A stretch of 64,000 bases of DNA, taken from NCBI GenBank assembly GCA_016868475.1, contig VGGU01000005.1:1-64000 (forward strand). The letters run 5' to 3'. A program made the position numbers and the translations under genes. This DNA is from Bacteroidota bacterium. GTDB taxonomy: Bacteria; Bacteroidota; Bacteroidia; Chitinophagales; Chitinophagaceae. Below the pieces are notes generated by a model. It ran no database searches and was not told the origin of the DNA. It saw nothing but the letters and a program-made list of their open reading frames with translations. Positions 26,027 to 35,878 of this stretch are shown piece after piece. Numbering within the stretch: the stretch's first letter is position 1; every line of letters begins with the position of its first letter.

Positions 26027-27382
26027 ATGGGAAGAAAACTATTACTTGAGAAGGCACACATTGAGAACATTCGCTCTTACGAGGTGTATCGAAAAGAGGG
26101 AGGGTACCGTAGTGTGGAAAAAGCGCTTAAAACATTAACTCCTGATCAGGTAACTGACGAAGTGAAAAAAAGCGGGCTGCGAGGTCGTGGTGGAGCGGGA
26201 TTTCCTACCGGGATGAAATGGAGTTTTTTGACAAAGCCGGAGGGAGTGCCACGTTATTTGGTAGTGAATGCAGACGAATCTGAACCTGGAACTTTTAAGG
26301 ATCGCTATTTGATGGAGTTCATCCCCCATTTACTGATTGAGGGAATGGTTACTTCTTCTTATGCGCTGGGATCAAACCGATCTTATATCTATATCCGTGG
26401 CGAATACGCTTGGATTGCACATATTCTTGAACAAGCAATTGAAGAAGCGCATCAGCACGGGTGGTTAGGAAAAAATATTTTAGGCAGTGGGTTTGACTGC
26501 AACATTTATGTACAGCGTGGAGCTGGTGCCTATATCTGCGGAGAAGAAACTGCCTTGTTGGAATCATTGGAAGGTAAGCGTGGCAATCCGCGCATCAAGC
26601 CTCCTTTTCCGGCTGTAAAGGGATTGTGGGGTTGTCCTACTGCGGTTAACAATGTAGAAACCATTGCTGCATTGGTGCCAATCATCAATGAAGGTGGTGA
26701 GGAGTATGCAAAAATTGGCATGGGAAAATCCACGGGCACAAAACTTATTTCTGCCTGCGGCAATATCAATAAGCCAGGGGTCTATGAAATAGATATGACC
26801 ATTTCGGTGGAAGAGTTCATTTATAGTGATGAGTATTGTGGAGGTATTCCGCAGGGGAAAAAGCTAAAAGCGTGTATTCCGGGCGGTTCCTCAGTTCCCA
26901 TTCTTCCGGCCAACTTACTATTGAAAACAGCCAAAGGCGAAGCGCGTATGATGAATTATGAGAGTTTGGCCGACGGAGGTTTTGCTACCGGATCCATGAT
27001 GGGTTCCGGTGGTTTTATTGTTATGGATGATACGCAATGTGTGGTTAAACACACTTATACTCTTGCAAGATTTTACAGACATGAAAGTTGTGGACAGTGT
27101 TCGCCTTGTCGTGAGGGTACTGGTTGGATGGAAAAAATTCTTTGGAATCTTGAAACCGGTAAAGGGCGCTCCGGTGATATTGATCTACTCTGGGATATTC
27201 AGCGCAAGATAGAAGGAAACACTATTTGTCCATTAGGTGATGCGGCGGCATGGCCAGTTGCAGCTGCAATCCGACATTTCAGAGATGAGTTTGAATGGCA
27301 TGTTACACATCCGGAAGAAGCGCAAAAGCGTAATTACGGATTGGCTCACTATGCAGATCCTTTGTCAGTATCTGTAGCTTGA
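26027..27382 (+). CDS. nuoF: NADH-quinone oxidoreductase subunit F
   Basis: 451 residues. Binds NADH and FMN and holds [4Fe-4S] cluster N3. The FMN/NADH-binding glycine block LRGRGGAGFPTGMKW starts near residue 50, GAGAYICGEETALL is near 166 and the cluster ligands are SCGQCSPCREG near 353 plus TICPLGDAAAW near 400. A partial Shine-Dalgarno-like AAGGA lies right before the ATG, an exception in this window. The stop overlaps the ATG of nuoG by one base (TGATG). Confidence 0.97.
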   Translation: MGRKLLLEKAHIENIRSYEVYRKEGGYRSVEKALKTLTPDQVTDEVKKSGLRGRGGAGFPTGMKWSFLTKPEGVPRYLVVNADESEPGTFKDRYLMEFIPHLLIEGMVTSSYALGSNRSYIYIRGEYAWIAHILEQAIEEAHQHGWLGKNILGSGFDCNIYVQRGAGAYICGEETALLESLEGKRGNPRIKPPFPAVKGLWGCPTAVNNVETIAALVPIINEGGEEYAKIGMGKSTGTKLISACGNINKPGVYEIDMTISVEEFIYSDEYCGGIPQGKKLKACIPGGSSVPILPANLLLKTAKGEARMMNYESLADGGFATGSMMGSGGFIVMDDTQCVVKHTYTLARFYRHESCGQCSPCREGTGWMEKILWNLETGKGRSGDIDLLWDIQRKIEGNTICPLGDAAAWPVAAAIRHFRDEFEWHVTHPEEAQKRNYGLAHYADPLSVSVA

Positions 27383-28530
27383 TGGTTGAAAAAAAGAAAT
27401 TGATTATGGCAGACGAAATAAAAAAAGCACCCGCCCCGCTGAAGGTAACTATCGACAATATCACTGTTGAGGTTCCTGCAGGCACAACCATTTTAAAAGC
27501 GGCTCGTCAGATCGGCGGAGAGGTTACCCCACCGGCCATGTGTTACTACAGTAAGCTGGAGGGTAGTGGCGGTAAATGCAGAACTTGTTTGGTTGAAGTG
27601 GCAGCAGGATCTACGGCAGATCCACGTCCCATGCCAAAATTGGTAGCCAGTTGTCGGACAAACGTGATGGATGGGATGGTTGTAAAAAATATTACCAGCG
27701 AACGCGTACAAGAAGCGCGCGCCGGTGTTGTTGAATTTTTATTGCTGAATCATCCATTGGATTGTCCGGTCTGTGATCAGGCAGGAGAGTGTCACTTGCA
27801 AGACCTAGGTTACCAACATGGCAAAGAGGGAACTCGATATCAATTTGAACGTAGAACTTTTGAAAAAGAAGATATTGGCCCTAAGATACAATTGCATATG
27901 AATCGTTGCATTCTATGTTACCGTTGTACTTATGTGGCTGATCAATTAACAGATTGTCGGGTACATGGTGTATTGGATCGGGGCGATCACGCTAATATTT
28001 CTACGCATATTTCCAAAGCCATCGATAGCAATTTTAGCGGCAACATGATTGATGTTTGTCCGGTAGGGGCTTTAACAGATAAAACATTCCGCTTCAAAAA
28101 CCGTGTTTGGTTTACCAAGCCGGTGGATGCGCATCGTGATTGTCCTGAATGCTGCGGAAAGGTTACGCTATGGCAACGTGGAGATGAAGTGTTACGTGTT
28201 ACTGCTCGTAAAGATGAGTGGGGCGAAATACAATCCTATGACGGCAAGCCAGGTTGGATATGCAATACCTGCCGTTTTGAAAAGAAGGCTGCTGCTGATT
28301 GGGTAATTGAAGGACCTACAGTTGTTAACCGTCATTCTGTAATTTCTCAAGGACATTATCAGGGGATGCAAATGCCCAAAGAAACCATTCAGGATGTGAT
28401 GAGTGGACTTAATCCTCGCTTACTCATGGATATTCATGATATCAGTGAAGTGAATAAAATAGAATTGAGTCAATTGCCCGGTGCTGCCACCAGCGCTAAT
28501 TATAAAAACGAATCAACTAAATCAGAATAA
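27382..28530 (+). CDS. nuoG: NADH-quinone oxidoreductase subunit G, short form without molybdopterin domain
   Basis: 382 residues, against about 900 in E. coli. A [2Fe-2S] ferredoxin domain comes first (CYYSKLEGSGGKCRTC near residue 54, fourth Cys near 93), then the His-Cys3 cluster HPLDCPVCDQAGEC near 126 and the NRCILCYRC...VCPVGAL 4Fe-4S ligands from about 175 to 230. Two further cysteine pairs (CPECC near 254, CNTC near 294) follow. The protein ends at about residue 382, so the catalytically silent molybdopterin-oxidoreductase domain is absent. The ATG at 27382 overlaps the nuoF stop; ATG 27406 is an alternative. It is complete, not a pseudogene: reading frame, spacing and cluster ligands are all kept. 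Confidence 0.93.
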   Translation: MVEKKKLIMADEIKKAPAPLKVTIDNITVEVPAGTTILKAARQIGGEVTPPAMCYYSKLEGSGGKCRTCLVEVAAGSTADPRPMPKLVASCRTNVMDGMVVKNITSERVQEARAGVVEFLLLNHPLDCPVCDQAGECHLQDLGYQHGKEGTRYQFERRTFEKEDIGPKIQLHMNRCILCYRCTYVADQLTDCRVHGVLDRGDHANISTHISKAIDSNFSGNMIDVCPVGALTDKTFRFKNRVWFTKPVDAHRDCPECCGKVTLWQRGDEVLRVTARKDEWGEIQSYDGKPGWICNTCRFEKKAAADWVIEGPTVVNRHSVISQGHYQGMQMPKETIQDVMSGLNPRLLMDIHDISEVNKIELSQLPGAATSANYKNESTKSE

Positions 28531-29579
28531 TGGTGATAGGTGCAGTTACATTATGGTTTATACTGGAGAAGGTCATTTTGATTGCTTCAATTATTGGCTT
28601 GTCCTTTTTTATTGCCATGTACACCACGTTGGCGGAAAGAAAAGTTGCGGGATGGATGCAGGATCGTCATGGTCCTAATCGTGCTGGTCCCTTTGGAATT
28701 TTTCAGCCACTTGCCGATGGAGGTAAATTATTTTTTAAGGAAGAGATTACACCTATTGCCTCTAATTGGTTTTTGTTTTTACTCGGGCCTGCACTTGCCA
28801 TGATCGTTGCCCTGGTTACCAGCACCGTTATTCCTTGGGGAGCGCCAGTAATTACTGCTACAGGAACTATTCCTTTACAGGTGGCTGATGTAGATATGGG
28901 AATCTTGATTGTATTCAGCGTGGTTAGCATAGGAGTTTATGGTATTATGATCGGAGGCTGGGCTTCAAACAACAAATTTTCGCTGCTTGCGGCTATCCGC
29001 GCTGCTTCGCAGATGGTTTCGTATGAACTACCCATGAGCTTGGCATTGATTGCCGTGCTGTTCATGACAGGCTCATTAAAGATGAGTGAAATTGTATCTT
29101 ATCAAATGGCCAATGGATGGAACATTGTTTTTCAGCCGCTTGGTTTTTTAATATTTTTTATCTGTGCATTAGCAGAATGTAACCGAACACCCTTTGATCT
29201 GCCAGAAGCAGAAAATGAACTGAACTTTGGATATCACCAGGAGTATTCTTCGATGAAGTTGGGATTTTACCTCTTTGCCGAGTATATTAATATGTTTGTG
29301 AGCAGTGCCGTTATGGCTACTTTATTTTTAGGAGGCTATGACATCCCATTTGTCAACGAAGCAAGTTGGGGGTTGGCACCTTGGTTGTATTCCTTGATCA
29401 GCTTTGGTGTATTGATGGCAAAGGTTAGCTTTTTGCTATTTGTATTTATTTGGATTCGTTGGACCATTCCTCGTTTCCGCTATGATCAATTAATGAACCT
29501 GGGCTGGCGTAAACTAATTCCGCTGGCACTTTTTAACATGATATTGAGTGCGGCCATTTTATTATGGCTTAAATCGTAA
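28530..29579 (+). CDS. nuoH: NADH-quinone oxidoreductase subunit H
   Basis: 349 residues with about eight membrane segments. Subunit H links the quinone cavity to the proton channels. Family blocks: AERKVAGWMQDRHGPNRAGP near residue 31, CALAECNRTPFDLPEAENEL near 212, and FIWIRWTIPRFRYDQLM near 307. The ATG overlaps the nuoG stop by one base. Fourth-to-last peripheral/membrane boundary gene of the operon; followed by nuoI after 20 bases. Confidence 0.97.
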   Translation: MVIGAVTLWFILEKVILIASIIGLSFFIAMYTTLAERKVAGWMQDRHGPNRAGPFGIFQPLADGGKLFFKEEITPIASNWFLFLLGPALAMIVALVTSTVIPWGAPVITATGTIPLQVADVDMGILIVFSVVSIGVYGIMIGGWASNNKFSLLAAIRAASQMVSYELPMSLALIAVLFMTGSLKMSEIVSYQMANGWNIVFQPLGFLIFFICALAECNRTPFDLPEAENELNFGYHQEYSSMKLGFYLFAEYINMFVSSAVMATLFLGGYDIPFVNEASWGLAPWLYSLISFGVLMAKVSFLLFVFIWIRWTIPRFRYDQLMNLGWRKLIPLALFNMILSAAILLWLKS

Positions 29580-29599
29580 ACTGAAATGTGTAATTGACT

Positions 29600-30166
29600 A
29601 TGCAACTCACACCAAGAGCAAAACCGGTAGATCGCAGTCCCATGACTTTCCTGGAAAGTTTGTATCTGTGGAATATCATCAAGGGAATGGGTATTACCAT
29701 CAAGCATATGTTTCTTAAGAAAGCTACTATTCAATACCCAGAGGAAAAGCGTCCTTTTTCGCCGGTGTTCCGTGGCTTGCATGTGTTGAATAGAGATGCA
29801 GAGGGACGCGAAAATTGCACGGCTTGTGGACTTTGTGCTGTTGCCTGCCCTGCAGAGGCCATTACCATGGAGGCCGCAGAAAGACTACCTGGTGAAGAAA
29901 AGTTATACCGAGAAGAAAAGTATGCAGCCAAATACGAGATCAACATGCTCCGCTGTATTTTTTGCGGATTTTGTGAGGAAGCTTGCCCTAAGGATGCAGT
30001 TTATCTATCCCAAACCTTTGCGCCAGCCAATTATGCTCGTAATGGATTTATCTATGGAAAGCATGAATTATTAATTCCTCATCCCATTGAGCAACCGGAA
30101 GCTTACCAAAAAGCACTGGGAGATCGTCAACCATCTTCTCAAAACGTAAATCAACCAATAGCATGA
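29600..30166 (+). CDS. nuoI: NADH-quinone oxidoreductase subunit I
   Basis: 188 residues. Holds the two [4Fe-4S] clusters N6a and N6b between subunits G and B. Two ferredoxin repeats are clear: NCTACGLCAVACPAEAI near residue 72 and CIFCGFCEEACPKDAV near 118. ATG 29600 is used rather than the TTG two codons upstream. Its stop overlaps the nuoJ ATG by four bases (ATGA). Confidence 0.96.
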   Translation: MQLTPRAKPVDRSPMTFLESLYLWNIIKGMGITIKHMFLKKATIQYPEEKRPFSPVFRGLHVLNRDAEGRENCTACGLCAVACPAEAITMEAAERLPGEEKLYREEKYAAKYEINMLRCIFCGFCEEACPKDAVYLSQTFAPANYARNGFIYGKHELLIPHPIEQPEAYQKALGDRQPSSQNVNQPIA

Positions 30167-30663
30167 GTATATCCGCCATTTTGTTTTGGGTGCTGTCGAT
30201 AGCTGCACTTTTTAGTGCACTCATGGTGGTGACCAGCCGTAACCCCATTTACAGTGTTATCTGGCTGATAGTTACCTTTTTTACGATCTCTGGTCACTAC
30301 ATCCTTTTAAATGCTCAATTTTTAGCAGTGGTGAATATCATTGTTTATGCCGGGGCAATTATGGTGCTGTTTTTATTTGTTATCATGTTGATGAATTTAA
30401 ATAAGGAGAGTGAGCCTGCGCGCCATCGTTGGTTGCAATTGGCTGGCACAGCTAGCGGAGGCGCATTAATGTTGGTGCTCGTGGCTGCGCTCAAGGACAC
30501 TGAGTTAAAATCACAACAATCCCTATTGTTGGAAGGACATATCGGCTTGATCAAAACGTTGGGGCAGGAATTATTTTCCACCTATGTAGTTCCATTTGAG
30601 TTGAGTAGCGTTTTGTTTTTAAGTGCTATGATAGGGGCCGTATTAATTGGTAAAAAAGATTAA
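30163..30663 (+). CDS. nuoJ: NADH-quinone oxidoreductase subunit J
   Basis: 166 residues, about five membrane segments. A membrane-arm subunit whose third segment carries the pi-bulge important for coupling: the typical NAQFLAVVNIIVYAGAIMVL sequence is near residue 46. Ends with SSVLFLSAMIGAVLIGKKD. Nine bases before nuoK. Confidence 0.95.
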   Translation: MSISAILFWVLSIAALFSALMVVTSRNPIYSVIWLIVTFFTISGHYILLNAQFLAVVNIIVYAGAIMVLFLFVIMLMNLNKESEPARHRWLQLAGTASGGALMLVLVAALKDTELKSQQSLLLEGHIGLIKTLGQELFSTYVVPFELSSVLFLSAMIGAVLIGKKD

Positions 30664-30672
30664 TTAGCAAAC

Positions 30673-31011
30673 ATGCCAATCAATTATTATTTATTCTTAG
30701 CCATTGCCCTGTTTTCCATCGGAGTGGTTGGGGTGTTAACAAGAAGAAATGCCATCATCATATTCATGTGCATTGAGTTAATGTTGAACGCAGTTAATCT
30801 GTTGCTGGTGGCTTTTTCAAAAATGCACTACCACCAGGCTGCAGCAGCGGCTATTCCTGTTGCCAATCCGGGTATTGATGGGCAGCTTTTTGTTTTTTTT
30901 ATAATGGTGGTAGCGGCTGCTGAGGTAAGTGTGGGCTTGGCCATTATTGTTATGTTGTACAGAAATATTCACTCGGTGGATATTAATTTTTTAAACCGAT
31001 TGAAACATTGA
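30673..31011 (+). CDS. nuoK: NADH-quinone oxidoreductase subunit K
   Basis: 112 residues with three membrane segments. It carries two buried Glu residues of the proton path: one in [12 protein letters not shown] near residue 35 and one in [13 protein letters not shown] near 79. The extra-membrane loop between segments 2 and 3 is slightly expanded ([18 protein letters not shown]). Followed by nuoL after 17 bases, counting from its stop to the ATG at 31029. Confidence 0.96.
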   Translation: MPINYYLFLAIALFSIGVVGVLTRRNAIIIFMCIELMLNAVNLLLVAFSKMHYHQAAAAAIPVANPGIDGQLFVFFIMVVAAAEVSVGLAIIVMLYRNIHSVDINFLNRLKH

Positions 31012-31028
31012 TCAAACTGAACGCTTTT

Positions 31029-32930
31029 ATGCAATCTTCTTTTCAACTTGCTTTTTTAATTCCCCTACTGCCACTGATTGGATTCTTGATCAATGGGCTG
31101 GGGCGTAATTGGCACTCTAAGCAATGGTCAGGGCTGATTGGTTCCGGCGCTGTTTTGGGCTCTTTTGTAATTAGCTTATTAGTGTTCCAATCCGTTGAAG
31201 CGGGTCAGGATGCAGTGATCGCTTATTTTGATTTTATTCATGTAGAAGGATTGCATATTCCATTTGCCTTTCAATTGGATGCATTGTCCTCATTGTTTCT
31301 TCTTATTATAACCGGCATCGGGTTGCTGATCCATATTTATTCTATTGCGTACATGCGTGAGGAATCTTCTTCCTCGTTTGCGCGTTATTTTTCTTATTTG
31401 AACTTATTTGTGTTTTCCATGTTGTTGCTGGTCTTGGGCAGCAACTATGTGGTCATGTTCATTGGTTGGGAGGGAGTAGGTCTTTGTTCGTATTTGCTTA
31501 TTGGGTTTTGGTTTAAAAACCAAGAATATACAAAGGCAGCTAACAAAGCCTTTATTATGAACCGCATTGGTGATCTGGCTTTTCTGTTGGCTATTTTTTG
31601 GCTGGTTATTAAAACGGGGTCCGCTTCATTTTCAGAAGTTTTTGATTTTATATTAGCTAATGAGGGAACTGCCAAATTCACCGCAACCGACCTCACGGTG
31701 GTTACTCTTTTATTGTTTATTGGCGCAACCGGTAAGAGTGCGCAGCTTCCGCTTTATACCTGGCTACCCGATGCCATGGCCGGACCAACACCGGTTTCTG
31801 CATTGATCCACGCCGCAACCATGGTTACGGCAGGTATTTATATGATTGCCCGTAGCCATGTTATATATTCAATGGCCCCCTTTACTATGTCGTTGATTAG
31901 TTGGATAGGACTGGCAACTGCTTTTCTGGCCGCTACCATTGCATTGCAACAATTTGATATTAAAAAAGTGTTGGCCTATTCGACCGTAAGTCAATTAGGA
32001 TTTATGTTTTTGGCATTGGGAAGTGGCGCTTATATAGCTGCAGTATTTCATGTATTCACCCATGCATTCTTCAAAGCTCTACTTTTCTTAGGCAGTGGTA
32101 GTGTAATTCATGCTATGGGGGGCGAACAAGACATTCGTAAGATGGGTGGACTCTCAGGTAAATTAAAGATCACTTACCTCACCTTTATGATTGGCTGTTT
32201 AGCAATAGCCGGGCTTCCTCCATTAAGCGGGTTCTTTTCCAAGGATGCCATTTTGCTAAACGCGTTTCTGCACCATCCTTTGCAATATGGCCTTGCTTTA
32301 TTCACCGCTTTCTTGACCGCTTTCTATATGTTTCGCTTATTGTTCCTGACCTTTCATGGCTCGTTTCGCGGTACAGCTGCACAACAAGCTCACTTGCATG
32401 AGAGCCCTGCATTGATGACGGTGCCACTTATTTTGTTGGCCTTATTTTCTATAGTGAGCGGATGGATTGGTATTCCATCCGTGCTGGCTCATGACGCAGA
32501 CTGGTTAAGCAATTTTCTTTCTCCTGTTGTTGGTTCCGTGGTGCACGAGGTTTCTCATTCCACCGAATGGATATTAATGGCTCTTTCTGTGGGAGGGGTG
32601 TTACTGACCATTGGGTTTGCTTGGTATAAGTTTAGAAATTATTCCGCAACCGAATCAAAAGGGGTCTTTAGATTTTTTGAACAAAAGTGGTATGTGGATC
32701 AATTATACGATAAGGTGGTGGTTAAACCAATTGCTTACCTGGGTAAGCTGTTTAATGAATGGGTTGAGCCACATCTTATTGACGCCTTTGTCAATAGAAC
32801 GGGTAAAACGGTGCAGTTGGCCGGAAAACAAATTCGATTTTTACAAAGTGGAAAAATTGGAACTTATGTTTTGTTCATGGTGTTGGCCATGGTAACTGTC
32901 CTGCTGATTCAATTTTTTATCAGAAAGTAA
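31029..32930 (+). CDS. nuoL: NADH-quinone oxidoreductase subunit L
   Basis: 633 residues, an antiporter-like proton-pumping subunit with about 14-16 membrane segments and the long lateral C-terminal helix. Family blocks: FIGWEGVGLCSYLLIGFW near residue 144 with the key Glu, GKSAQLPLYTWLPDAMAGPT near 230 with the key Lys, and LIHAATMVTAGIYMIAR near 258. The C-terminal amphipathic region (about 540-600) precedes the last helix. ATG 31029 is chosen; a TTG at 31008 inside the nuoK stop is the only longer choice. Confidence 0.96.
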   Translation: MQSSFQLAFLIPLLPLIGFLINGLGRNWHSKQWSGLIGSGAVLGSFVISLLVFQSVEAGQDAVIAYFDFIHVEGLHIPFAFQLDALSSLFLLIITGIGLLIHIYSIAYMREESSSSFARYFSYLNLFVFSMLLLVLGSNYVVMFIGWEGVGLCSYLLIGFWFKNQEYTKAANKAFIMNRIGDLAFLLAIFWLVIKTGSASFSEVFDFILANEGTAKFTATDLTVVTLLLFIGATGKSAQLPLYTWLPDAMAGPTPVSALIHAATMVTAGIYMIARSHVIYSMAPFTMSLISWIGLATAFLAATIALQQFDIKKVLAYSTVSQLGFMFLALGSGAYIAAVFHVFTHAFFKALLFLGSGSVIHAMGGEQDIRKMGGLSGKLKITYLTFMIGCLAIAGLPPLSGFFSKDAILLNAFLHHPLQYGLALFTAFLTAFYMFRLLFLTFHGSFRGTAAQQAHLHESPALMTVPLILLALFSIVSGWIGIPSVLAHDADWLSNFLSPVVGSVVHEVSHSTEWILMALSVGGVLLTIGFAWYKFRNYSATESKGVFRFFEQKWYVDQLYDKVVVKPIAYLGKLFNEWVEPHLIDAFVNRTGKTVQLAGKQIRFLQSGKIGTYVLFMVLAMVTVLLIQFFIRK

Positions 32931-32951
32931 AAAGCGTAAGACGCAAAAAAT

Positions 32952-34430
32952 ATGGTTGTATTATTATTACTCTTGATTCCACTGATTGGTGTCTGCTTTC
33001 TTTTTTTGTATAAGGGAGATCATAAGTTTGCATCAGCTGCCAGCCTCAAGCTTTCTTTTGCATCATTGCTGGTCATGTGTTTCCGATTATGTTATTGGAA
33101 TACACCAGAACAGCTTTCTTTCACGGCCCCCTGGCTTACCTCGCTGGGTAGTTCATTTTCCATAAGGATGGATGGGCTGGGCACTATACTCAGTCTATTA
33201 ACTACGGCTGCATATTTTCTGCTTTTCTGGTATATGAAAAGCAGAACAATCGAAAGACCTGCCGCTTTTTTTGCTTGGTTGTTATTAGCTCAAGCAGGTA
33301 TGTTAGGCGTTTTTTTAGCAATGGACTCCTTGTTGTTTTATTTCTTTTGGGAGTTGGCGTTGATCCCCATGTATTTTTTGGCCTCGCAGTGGGGTGGAGC
33401 AAGAAGAATTCCGGTAACCTTTAAGTTTTTCATTTATACATTCTTGGGGTCAGTGTTTATGTTGATCGGGATCCTATACTTACAATCCAAAACAGCCGAT
33501 CATTCATTTGCATTAGAAAGCATTAAGAAAATAAAATTGACCAGCGATCAGCAGTCCTGGTTATTCTGGCTCTTTTTTATTGCCTTTGCTATCAAACTTC
33601 CTGTTTTTCCTTTTCATACATGGCAACCGGATACCTATGAAGAATCTCCCACACCTGTAACCGCAATTTTAAGTGCAATCATGGTAAAAATGGGAATCCT
33701 GGGTTTATTACGTTGGGTGTTGCCACTATTCCCTATCGCTTCGTATATGTGGGGTGATGTTGTAATGTCAATGGCTGTAGCTGGTATTGTATATGCCTCA
33801 TTTTTAGCTATGCAGCAAGTTGACATAAAGCGGTTAATTGCTTATTCCTCTATTGCGCATATTGGTTTAATGACGGCGGGTGCATTTGCACTAAATCAAC
33901 TAGCCTATCAAGGGTTATTAATTCAATTGTTTACGCACGGTATCAATATCCTTGGCATGTGGATACTTGTCGATATCATCGAGCGTAAAACAGGAACACG
34001 TTCAATCGATTCCTTAGGTGGAATTGCACAACACTCACCCACCTTGACCATATTCTTTGTGATCATTGCTTTGGCCAACATAGCATTACCCCTTACCAAT
34101 GCTTTTGTAGGGGAGTTTCTTCTTTTCATTGGCATATTAGCCACTCCTTCCACTTACTACTGGGTATTTGCTGTTGTAGGCGGACTGGGCATTATTCTTT
34201 CGGCCGTTTACACGCTTCGAATGATTCGAGCTGTGTTTTATGGCCAACCCAACGCAACCTCCTCAATGCCTATTACTTTATCTTGGCATGAGATTGGAGC
34301 GCTGGTTTTGATTGTTGGACTGATACTTTTCTTTGGTATCTATCCGCAGCCCCTACTAGATATGACAGCTGATTTTTCTAAAGATCTATTTGGTCAAACC
34401 GATATAACTTCCTTATTCCGCAAATCCTAA
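32952..34430 (+). CDS. nuoM: NADH-quinone oxidoreductase subunit M
   Basis: 492 residues, antiporter-like proton-pumping subunit. FFWELALIPMYFLASQWG near residue 131 holds the key Glu, and AIKLPVFPFHTWQPDTYEES near 215 holds a key Lys. QVDIKRLIAYSSIAHIGLM near 287 is the family signature for the second half. Twenty-one bases after nuoL and nine bases before nuoN. Confidence 0.96.
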   Translation: MVVLLLLLIPLIGVCFLFLYKGDHKFASAASLKLSFASLLVMCFRLCYWNTPEQLSFTAPWLTSLGSSFSIRMDGLGTILSLLTTAAYFLLFWYMKSRTIERPAAFFAWLLLAQAGMLGVFLAMDSLLFYFFWELALIPMYFLASQWGGARRIPVTFKFFIYTFLGSVFMLIGILYLQSKTADHSFALESIKKIKLTSDQQSWLFWLFFIAFAIKLPVFPFHTWQPDTYEESPTPVTAILSAIMVKMGILGLLRWVLPLFPIASYMWGDVVMSMAVAGIVYASFLAMQQVDIKRLIAYSSIAHIGLMTAGAFALNQLAYQGLLIQLFTHGINILGMWILVDIIERKTGTRSIDSLGGIAQHSPTLTIFFVIIALANIALPLTNAFVGEFLLFIGILATPSTYYWVFAVVGGLGIILSAVYTLRMIRAVFYGQPNATSSMPITLSWHEIGALVLIVGLILFFGIYPQPLLDMTADFSKDLFGQTDITSLFRKS

Positions 34431-34439
34431 GCATCCTTT

Positions 34440-35810
34440 ATGAACGTCTTATTTGTATCTGCAATCCTGGGAGTTTTGTTAATGCTCAGCAGTCTTTTTA
34501 TTAAGCATAGAGCTTACATACACAGCTTGGCATTGATTGGTTTAGCCGTATTGTTTGCAATCAATTTGGCCGAATTCAATGGATGGTTGCTTTTTGAAAT
34601 GGACCTGTCGGGAATGCTTCGTTTTGATCGGTATGCATTAGTCATGAATGCTATTGTATTGGCTTCCTTTTTCTTTTACTTACTGCTCAGCGGAAGTGCA
34701 ATGGAAAAAGTGGGCCCACATTATGCAGATTATCTTGCTTTATTGTTTTTTATCTGCTCCGGACTATTTATGGTTACCGGGTTCGAGTCCTTACTGATCC
34801 TATTCTTGGGTATTGAAATAATTTCAATTCCCCTGTATATTCTTACGGGTAGCGACAAGCGAAACTTAAAAAGCAACGAAGCGGCTTTGAAATATTTCTT
34901 ATTGGGATCATTTTCAACCGGTTTATTATTACTGGGCATTGCCTTCTTTTATGGAGCAAGAGGAAACTTTATAGCCACCGCTTCGGTTGACCCCACTGTT
35001 ATGAGTTCTTCACTACAACTTGCAGCTGTTTTGTTACTATTATTTGCGATGTCATTCAAAGTCTCTGTAGCTCCTTTTCATTTTTGGACGCCGGATGTTT
35101 ATGACGGAGCACCAACTGTATTTACTTCTTTCATGGCCACCATTGTTAAAGGGGCATTATTTGCAGCTTTTGTTCGACTTTTTGAAGACACATTCAGCCC
35201 TCAATTTTCATTGTGGCAACCCTGGGTGGCTGGTTTTATAGTCCTAACCTTACTCATAGGAAACTTAACGGCTGTTTTTCAACAAAGCGTAAAACGTATG
35301 CTTGCTTATTCAAGCATTGCACAGGCAGGATTTATGCTATTGGCTGTTTATGCAATCAATGGAGATAGTAAAGAAGGCTTATTGTTATACGCTGCATCTT
35401 ATTCACTGGCTACAATTGGCATATTTGCCGTACTTGTTTATTTGCAGGATCACACCTTTGAAGGATTCAATGGACTTGCAAAAAAACAACCCATTGTGGC
35501 TGCTTCATTGGCCATTTTTTTCCTATCACTTGCAGGTATACCGCTTACCGGAGGCTTTTTGGCTAAACTTTTTATGATAAAAGCCGCTTTAGCGTATCAA
35601 CCCTGGTTGGCAATTGTGTCGGTGGTCATGGCAGTGGTGTCCGTTTCTTATTATTTCCGGGTAATACAAGCCATGTACTTTCGCACAGACGCCCAATCCA
35701 GTTCAATTGAGTTTCCAAAGTCCCTGTCAATAGGATTATTTATTACGGCATTGATTGTTGTTTTGCTGGGCATTTTTCCTGAGACCATCTTAGGGCTTCT
35801 TTATTTTTGA
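34440..35810 (+). CDS. nuoN: NADH-quinone oxidoreductase subunit N
   Basis: 456 residues, the third antiporter-like subunit and the last gene of the nuo operon. Visible blocks: LFLGIEIISIPLYILTGSDK near residue 121, MSFKVSVAPFHFWTPDVYDG near 204, and SVKRMLAYSSIAQAGFMLL near 282. No intrinsic terminator was found in the 68 bases before the next gene, so read-through into the permease gene is possible. Confidence 0.96.
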   Translation: MNVLFVSAILGVLLMLSSLFIKHRAYIHSLALIGLAVLFAINLAEFNGWLLFEMDLSGMLRFDRYALVMNAIVLASFFFYLLLSGSAMEKVGPHYADYLALLFFICSGLFMVTGFESLLILFLGIEIISIPLYILTGSDKRNLKSNEAALKYFLLGSFSTGLLLLGIAFFYGARGNFIATASVDPTVMSSSLQLAAVLLLLFAMSFKVSVAPFHFWTPDVYDGAPTVFTSFMATIVKGALFAAFVRLFEDTFSPQFSLWQPWVAGFIVLTLLIGNLTAVFQQSVKRMLAYSSIAQAGFMLLAVYAINGDSKEGLLLYAASYSLATIGIFAVLVYLQDHTFEGFNGLAKKQPIVAASLAIFFLSLAGIPLTGGFLAKLFMIKAALAYQPWLAIVSVVMAVVSVSYYFRVIQAMYFRTDAQSSSIEFPKSLSIGLFITALIVVLLGIFPETILGLLYF

Positions 35811-35878
35811 TAGCGCCCACAAGCCGTTCATCAAGCTTTTGCGGATATGGAGTTTTTCGGCGGTACCTTTAATTTCTC

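Noticed and set aside
27382-28530. nuoG as a truncated pseudogene
   Set aside because: The frame is open, all early cluster ligands are present and the start and stop are coupled to nuoF and nuoH, so it is a complete short form.
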